Translations under genes and position numbers: made by a program | The notes under the pieces: model-generated | Told to the model about the DNA's origin: nothing | Database searches by the model: none | What the model saw: only the letters and a program-made list of their open reading frames with translations | From: Apostichopus japonicus | Lineage: Eukaryota > Echinodermata > Holothuroidea > Aspidochirotida > Stichopodidae | DNA length: 64,000 bases | NCBI RefSeq assembly: GCF_037975245.1 | Contig: NC_092575.1 | Location: 12,885,001 to 12,949,000 of the forward strand | Direction of reading: 5' to 3' | Part shown: piece by piece, positions 57,272-64,000 of the stretch | How the letters are laid out: each line of letters starts with the position of its first letter | Position numbering within the stretch: the stretch's first letter is position 1

Positions 57272-60200
57272 GGTGGAATATTTGTTTCTTGTATAGTGTT
57301 CTTTCTTGACAGACTCAACCGGGTTACGTGGAATAGCTCAATCGATCAAATTGTTGCCGTCTTGCATCCACGTTGAATTCACCGAATGTTCTGGCATTAT
57401 TAGCCAGTCCTTTGTGTTCCATTTCTTCTGTTTTCAAGTTATTCATGGTGTAAAAAGTGTACCTCACAGGACCATTATATTTGTGCCTGGGAGAAGGTGG
57501 CCAGAAGAGATGTGGGAACAGTATGTTTATATGATGGACAGATATTGTTTATTTTGTGGGTTGTTTTGTTATTGAGGTAATTTAATATTGAATGGTGTCC
57601 TATTGATATTACAAGCTCATGGAAAGATGTCATAGAATTCTGTAACAGCATCTATGGTTATTCTTTCCAAATTCTCGTGATATTTCTTACTTTACATATA
57701 GCCTAGATGCATTTGAACAAATGCGTAACGTTAACTATTCCAAGTGGTCAATGGTTTGATTTAATAACCATTGTTTATATATCTTTTGCCAAGTAAGTAC
57801 AGTTATTGAGAACAACAAGTTGTATTCTTGGTGTACATATTGCAGTTAGTATGTCACACTAGTTCACAACAGATCATTAGAACTGTTATAAAAGTCTGTT
57901 ACTGTTGTAATCAGACATCTATTTAGCATTCAACACCTTCTCATAACATATCTAGCTTAGGCTACTTTGCATAAAAGAATTGGGACAAAATTTCAATATT
58001 TTTTCTTTGTAGTATTAAAACTGCAGTTATACAGTAATTAATTGCCCAGGTGTCTACTGTAAGAGGAAGGAGGGAGGGTCAAAAACAACTTATCTCTCTT
58101 TTGTTTGGTGTTAAAAACTTGAGGGAATGGCAGAAATGAAAATAAAGGAACACATTTTCCCTCTCATGTGCTTGATGATAACATGAATATTTATTTTTGC
58201 TAGCTTACTTGCAACAATGATGATTAATGTTAGTTTATAGATAACTTTAAGATACACTCAAATAAAACCAAAGGGACATCATCCCATTTCCAAATAAACC
58301 CTATCGACCCCATTCCCACCATACCCATTTCTCCAGAAATACCTTCCGTATAAACTTGCAGGTGTGCTATATTAAAGAGTATGTGCAGCATTGAATGGGT
58401 GCAGCAAATTCTATATATATTATAGCTGTGTAGTGTAACATACTTCTTGGCCAGTTGCATCATATTAATGTTTACTTTCATCTCTTAATTCATGTTTTAC
58501 AGTATAAGCCCAATTGTTCTTGAAACACTGATAGCAAAGATATGGATCCCACGCCCAACCTTTGTAAATTGGAAAGAATGCCCAAAAATTATTATTTTCT
58601 CTTTCTGAATTTGCTCATGAATGTTAAACATACATGTTAAATTTGACGATATAATGATGAGAATGGAAACACGGGAAGTTATCATCGGTTTAATTGCTTA
58701 AGATACTTCAGAATGAGTGTCAGATACATTTCCTACGATATGTGTGTTTGGTTATTATAGTCATAACATATTCATGAGTTAAATTGTTCAGCACTTTACA
58801 AATTCATTCCTAGAATTCAGTCAATCTACCATTTAAGGCTGTGTATCATTAAAATAGAAAGCTTTTTTACAGTCTAGAATATCTTTACATATTAAGCTTA
58901 CTCTGTAGCCATTAACATTGATTTATGGATAACGTGCGATGCAGTTTACTCAAAATCATACGCTGTTGCACTTAATATACCAAACAATGTAAAAAGTGCA
59001 ATTTCATGTGAATTATGACAAATTTTGCCAAGGTGCTGTTTTGTATCTTATTAAACATCAGCTACCTGTTGCCAAGGACAACTGCCTACCATATATGCCT
59101 AAGATATTAATCTAACCCATTATCATTCCGAGCAAGATGCTTGGAGCCTCGATGAAGATATAATGCAAAAAAAAAAGATGCATAACCTAAGATACTCTAG
59201 GAGGACTCACAACACTTAAAGATATCCCCTGGAGGGTTTTTTCTTCTTCAAAGGGTCTCAACATACTCACTCGGCTCGGAGGATATTTTCACAAGAAAGT
59301 GGTGACATGGCTTTTAACGTTGTCATATTGATCAGCTCTTAAACGTTTCCTTCGAGCCGTGCTATAATTCAACCGTGAAATACTCCCCACAATCCTATAT
59401 CGTGTCCCCGTTTGTTTGGCTCTTAATCTATAGAATCTGTGCACTTAGCTATCATCATTAGATATGTGTGATGACTTGGGCATAAATTTGATGGCCTCCG
59501 TGCCTCGTCATAAACTGCGTTTTTATTTCTCTATTTTTTTTTCCCATTTTTTTTCTTCCTCTCGTAGTCTGTTTTCATCTATCATATCATTTGTGATAAG
59601 TGCTTGCATTTATCAGGATGTTGTCTTCCATTTTTTTTCTTTTTCATCTTCATCTCTCGGTAAGTTGCCAAACTCTCCCCCCGTCTTACATTCGCACATC
59701 GTACGAAACGAGATTCATAAGGAGTTCACTCTGTCAGGAATTACACGCACTGCGTTATCTTTTTTCCCCACCAGCCCGTGTGAAGTATATATCTGATTAA
59801 ATTGAGAGCAAATTTAGAAAACTTGTTAGTCAGGAGCCTCTGAAGAGGCAGCTGACAGTCCGAGTGGCGATAGTGCTCCATCAAACGGGACTCAAGTTAG
59901 AGTAACAAGTGGTTAGACGAAGGAGAAGAAGAAGAAAAATCACACCACGAATCATTCCTCGGAAAGTTGGCAGCATTTTATCTTGTTGTTTGGACAAACT
60001 GCCTTTTGGTGGCATTTATTTCAACTTGGGAAATAGCTGATGCATTTCTGCTGTCTCAGCTGTAAAAAAATTATCCTTTGGTGCAGTTTTTTTTCTTCTT
60101 GCTATCATCCATTCTTTTAAAGCTATAAAGATGAACGAAAGTTGACTAATAAACTATACCTGTTTTTCGTTATCTTCTCGACGAGGTTAACGTCATCTTT

Positions 60201-60714
60201 CGTCATTTTACCAGGATTCTATGATTTTCTACCTTTGTATGATGTCTTTCAAGGTTTTGTCAAGTGTGCAGTTCTTAATTATTAACTTTTGACCAATATG
60301 TTCATACATTTAAGAGAGTTCGAAATCATTAACAATAGCTTCAAACCTTGTAAGTCACATTCTGTTGTATGATGATATTGGCTATTCATATCCCATCTAG
60401 GTTACCATGGTGAACCTCTTTCAAAGCTTTCTAACCATCAATCTTTCCTCTTCATGTTGTGTTTTTTGTCAGGATTACAGTCTTAGCTAAGATGTCTTAC
60501 AGAATTGTTTTAATTATTTCCGGATGGGATTTTTAATACCTTTGTTTCATGGTGGTTGGACAATATTGTAAGATATATATATGGAAGGATGTTTCTGGCA
60601 CCTTTGTAGAACTTTCATGCTTGGATTCAGAAGCTAAATTGCAGATAAGGAGTCCTGCTACGGTGATCGATAGAGCCTGCAAATTAAATGTTTGCTCGTT
60701 TAGGCTTCCTGTCT
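57272..60714. other. Non-coding, no clear feature
   Basis: No exon, RNA gene or mobile element is supported. T-rich stretches lie at about 59525-59645. Confidence 0.45.
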
Positions 60715-60845
60715 GAGGAATTTCTTCTCTGCATTTGCGAGTCGTTTGATCTATAGTCTCCTGTTGTGTTTATTAAGTAGCTTTATTCATCTAGAGTGGA
60801 TGGTTGATTGAGAATCTCATTGCAGGTGTTTTTTCGCCAGACTCT
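60715..60845 (+). repeat. Diverged outlying unit of the 102-bp satellite
   Basis: CGTTTGATCTATAGTCTCCT, then AGAGTGGATGG and GAGAATCTCATTGCAG match the array at 61084. The preceding TCTTCTCTGCATTTGCGAG also recurs just before the array (61060-61078), so a larger unit of about 335 bp was duplicated before the 102-bp unit expanded. Confidence 0.85.
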
Positions 60846-61083
60846 ATTAAGCAGTCACAGTAAAAGTTCGGAGCAGAACAATTGATTGGAAGGAAAAATC
60901 GACAGAGTGAGCCTAGAGAATTTTGACAATGGTTCTCTTTCTTCTAAAAGCTTCTTAATTCCTTTGTCGTTTTGTCGGAATGTGATTACGGACACAGAGT
61001 TATTTAGTCTTGACCTTCCATTCTGAGTTTGTCGCTGGAATCGCTTCCAGTCTGAATAATCTTCTCTGCAGTGCGAGTTGTTG

Positions 61084-61690
61084 GATCTGTAGTCTCCTGT
61101 TGTGTATATTTAAATAGCTTAATTCATCCAGAGTAGATGGATTAATGAGAATCGCATTGCAGCTATAGACTGAGAGCAATCGTTTGATCTGTAGTCATCT
61201 GTTGTGTATATTTTAATAGCTTAATTCATCCAGAGTGGATGGATTAATGAGAATCTTATTGCAGCTATAGACTGATAGCAATCATTTGATCTGTAGTCAT
61301 CCGTTGTGTATATTTAAATAGCTCAATTCATCCAGAGTAGATGGATAAATGAGAATCTCATTGCAGCTATAGACTGAGAGCAATCGTTTGATATGTATTC
61401 ATCTGTGTTGTGTGTATTTAAATAGCTTAATTCATCCAGAGTGGATCAATTAATGAGAATCTCATTGCAGCTACAGTATAGACTGAGAGCAATCGTTTGA
61501 TCTGTAGTCATCTGTTGTGTATATTTTAATAGCTTAATTCATCCAGAGTAGATGGATTAATGAGGATCTCATTGCAGCTATAGACTGAGAGCAATCGTTT
61601 GATCTGTAGTCATCTGTTGTGTATATTTAAATAGCTTAATTCATCCAGAGTGGATGGATTAATGAGAATCTCATCGCAGCTATAGACAGA
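61084..61690 (+). repeat. Tandem array, six units of 102 bp
   Basis: Units begin (GATCTGTAGTC) at 61084, 61186, 61288, 61390, 61499 and 61601; spacing is 102 bp except one 109-bp unit with a small insertion (CTACAGTATAGAC). The consensus contains TGTTGTGTATATTTAAATAG, CTTAATTCATCCAGAGT, GATGGATTAATGAGAATCTC and ATTGCAGCTATAGACTGAG. Units are highly similar, with slightly more divergence at the left edge, as expected for unequal crossing-over. No open frame runs through the array. Confidence 0.96.
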
Positions 61691-63029
61691 GCAATTGTGA
61701 TAAATGGTCGGAAGTTTAACAATAAAATTCAAGGGGAAGTTTAAGTACAAAGAGATGGAGGGATCTTGCAATGGTGCTGTTATTTATAACCTTCTTCATT
61801 CCTTCACATGTTATATTCGACTGTGACCGCACCGCACGTTAAACTGTGCTGTGAATCTCAATGGAGTTTTTTGGTCTCGACCCTTTCAGAGAATTTGTCG
61901 GTGGATTATCTTTTGCCCAAGATGCAATGAGTCACAAGTAATCTACTTATGAAATAAAAAATACTATCAAATTAATGCAAAGCGGAGGCTCACAATATTG
62001 TCTGCTTGCCAGGTCAAAACATTGGCCATGAGTTTTACTAGATGACTTTCTGTGTAAACGCACAGATAAAGTCAACCCCTTCCCCCAAATCTTTTCCCAG
62101 ATGCACCAATCAGTGGGATTTGACTTTGACTGGGATTTTTTTATGTTGTTTATACAGCCGGGTGTCATTCTCATCCTTTCGAAATATCATGTTATTGAAA
62201 GAGTGGAGTCATTTCTTATTATTGATCGTCTGTTGAAATCATTCTTGGATGAAACCAGAGAAAACCCTCTCTCTTCGCATGTAATCGATGGAAAAATTCA
62301 GTTGACAAACGTAGATGGAATGTCATTTGCCTTAAGATCCATTCACTATCGTGTGCGTTCTTGAAATCAGTCTTGGATTTTTTTCTTATTTTTATTTTAC
62401 TCATCTTGTTTTCATGTTTCATCTTTCAAAGCAAATTTAAACCTGTCATGATTTCTGCTTAATGTACTTCAGCTTTTCTCCAAAGGCACATGTACAACGA
62501 CTGTTACATTCAGTACCTTCTTGTTCTTGTTGTTGCAATTTGTCTTTTGGAATAATTGGTCTGTCTGTTACTTTGAATATTTTTCTCTCTTCTGCAAGGG
62601 ATGCATCAATTTTCAAACGATGTCATGAATAATACGAACACAGTCTGGATTGAGGTTCGCCACGGCGATGCGTTTCCTGCGATATTGCTAATATGCATCA
62701 TACTGCACGGAATATAACACTGACAGTTAACAGGTCTCGTGAATTGCATAATCATACGCCGTTAATATACGGCTCAACTCTCAGAGGAGTCTGATCACCT
62801 GTAAATATAGATCCCAGTGAGGATTATATATTCGTACCTAAGGATTCCTGTTTTTCGTGCTGTCAGCACAATGGTCGGATAAACTGTGGATAATGCGTCT
62901 CTGTTGCGGTGACCTTTGACATTGGCAATCTTTTACACATTTTCTATATATAGATGTATATATATATTTATCGTCGGAGTGAATCTGCTTTAGCAATTTG
63001 CGAGTTCAAGTGAGGGAATCGTTTTAGGT
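61691..63029. other. Mostly non-coding, complex sequence
   Basis: A plus-strand frame of 87 codons (62101-62364) reads protein-like in part (SFLIIDRLLKSFLDETREN) but lacks splice signals or a known domain. CpG-richer sequence lies at 62640-62780. The segment could be the 5' flank of the exon candidate at 63030. Confidence 0.35.
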
Positions 63030-63149
63030 ATGCCTCTGGTGAACAGTTGTAGAATGGCAGTGACGACGCAGAACTATTTGAATAACAATATACCCAACAA
63101 GATCCTTTCGACTACCGATATACACGATTGCGAATGCAAAATCTCTGTT
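63030..63149 (+). CDS. Candidate first coding exon, unknown protein
   Basis: Forty codons run from an ATG at 63030 to a strong donor, GTT|GTAAGT at 63150, in phase 0. The reading is MPLVNSCRMAVTTQNY at the start and TTDIHDCECKISV at the end, a compositionally normal peptide with three cysteines. A second ATG at 63054 (AGAATGG) has the better start context and may be the real start, giving a product beginning MAVTTQNYLNNN. CpG is locally enriched, unlike the flanks. The upstream TTTTAG could instead be an acceptor. The next exon would lie outside the window. The family is not recognised. Confidence 0.4.
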
Positions 63150-64000
63150 GTAAGTATTTGTATATATATACATATATATATATATATGTATATGTTTATC
63201 AGTAGCTTTAATGTTTACCAATCTCAGGGTTAAATGCAGGATTAAATGCAGGGTTAAATATCAAAGAAGGACAATGTCATTTTGTATTCTATCGGTTGAA
63301 ATCTATCAAAAATAAGAAAGAAAGAAATATCAAATAACTGCTGTCAATATGTAATAGTAGTAATTACATCAATTTTAATTTTAATTCTCGGAATGTTCAT
63401 GCACATTGATCAGTGATTTTTTTTTTACAAGTCTGGAAAGAAAAAGACTGAAAAGAAAATGTGCATAGCATTTTTGTTAATCAAAACAATCTGGAATGCC
63501 ACTTTAAGTTGAAGCATAAATATTTATTTTCAATATGTACATGAAATTTAGCACTGGCAATGCGAACTCGGAATCAGTACCTGTAATTATATCAGATATT
63601 TAATTTTAAGATGCAAATAGCTGCCTTTCAACTAAGTAATATTTTCAGATTGTGAATTCAAGCTTACTTTTGTGAAAAGATTTAGTTACAATCAGGATCC
63701 TACTGTACAAATGAAGAACCACAAATGCTTTTGATTTGAATTTTAAAGTAGCTTTTCATGTGAACTTAAAAATCTTGTAGTTTGTATAAATATTTGATTG
63801 AATTTAATTATGATATTATTTATAATTATGACCCATTAGATCTATCTAAACTATACTGTAGAGTTAACCTACATTTTTGCAAAGTTCATGCATAACTTTT
63901 TAAATACAGGAATTCAGAAAAGGGTTCTTTCATAATTTTCAGTGATATGTGCATGTGGATCTTAAAGATGTGGTTGGGCTGGCCAAATTCTAAACATCTC
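63150..64000. other. Non-coding, probably intronic if 63030 is an exon
   Basis: A TATACATATATA microsatellite lies at 63161-63196. There is a short repeat of CAGGGTTAAAT / CAGGATTAAAT near 63225-63260. No other feature is seen. Confidence 0.45.

Noticed and set aside
1-64000. CRISPR arrays, operons, ribosome binding sites, phage genes
   Set aside because: No spaced identical repeats, no clustered open frames and no bacterial signals are present; the window is eukaryotic.

Overview
The window looks like nuclear DNA of an animal, probably a marine invertebrate. It is AT-rich, has no long uninterrupted coding region, no bacterial-style operons and no ribosomal RNA or convincing functional tRNA gene. 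It holds splice-flanked short exons, long (TA)n tracts, tRNA-derived SINEs, short DNA transposons with clean target-site duplications, LINE 3' ends and Penelope-like retroelement debris. An echinoderm or another non-vertebrate deuterostome is only a guess; the sequence alone does not fix the species.

Coding content is very low. The best gene evidence is on the + strand at 46201-48406: a 114-base in-phase exon between a good acceptor and GTAAGT, then a 36-base terminal exon ending in TAA, with AATAAA at 48534. The two exons together encode a coiled-coil C-terminus whose heptad register continues across the junction. I do not recognise the protein. Weaker exon candidates lie at 4202-4285, 50871-50894 (start codon exon) and 63030-63149.

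Layout. 1-15 kb: interspersed repeats (family A at 395 and 14185, family B at 14730 and 33205), local duplications, one full SINE between (TA)n tracts, a LINE 3' end at 12743-13184. 15-26 kb: mostly featureless AT-rich DNA with a 420-bp tandem duplication at 16763-17603. 26-35 kb: mobile-element cluster with a hAT-type element (26775-27165), two kinds of SINE, a TTAA-flanked element (28793-29676), two head-to-head SINEs (30922-31325), and at 34320-34740 a truncated Penelope-like element with a hammerhead-type ribozyme motif plus a second hammerhead-type motif on the opposite strand. 41-49 kb: three more TTAA-flanked elements (41673-42042, 43657-44910, 48913-49268), a second hAT-type element (45740-46110), and the two exons. 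49-64 kb: fewer recognisable repeats, a 102-bp tandem array (61084-61690), and two possible first exons.

The biology on show is mainly transposon biology. Non-autonomous elements of several superfamilies sit in introns or intergenic DNA around a sparse gene. The most notable finds are the two hammerhead-type motifs next to a GIY-YIG-type Penelope tail, and the group of TTAA-flanked elements that all begin with AGG-like termini. All identities and alignments were judged by eye; no search or folding program was run.
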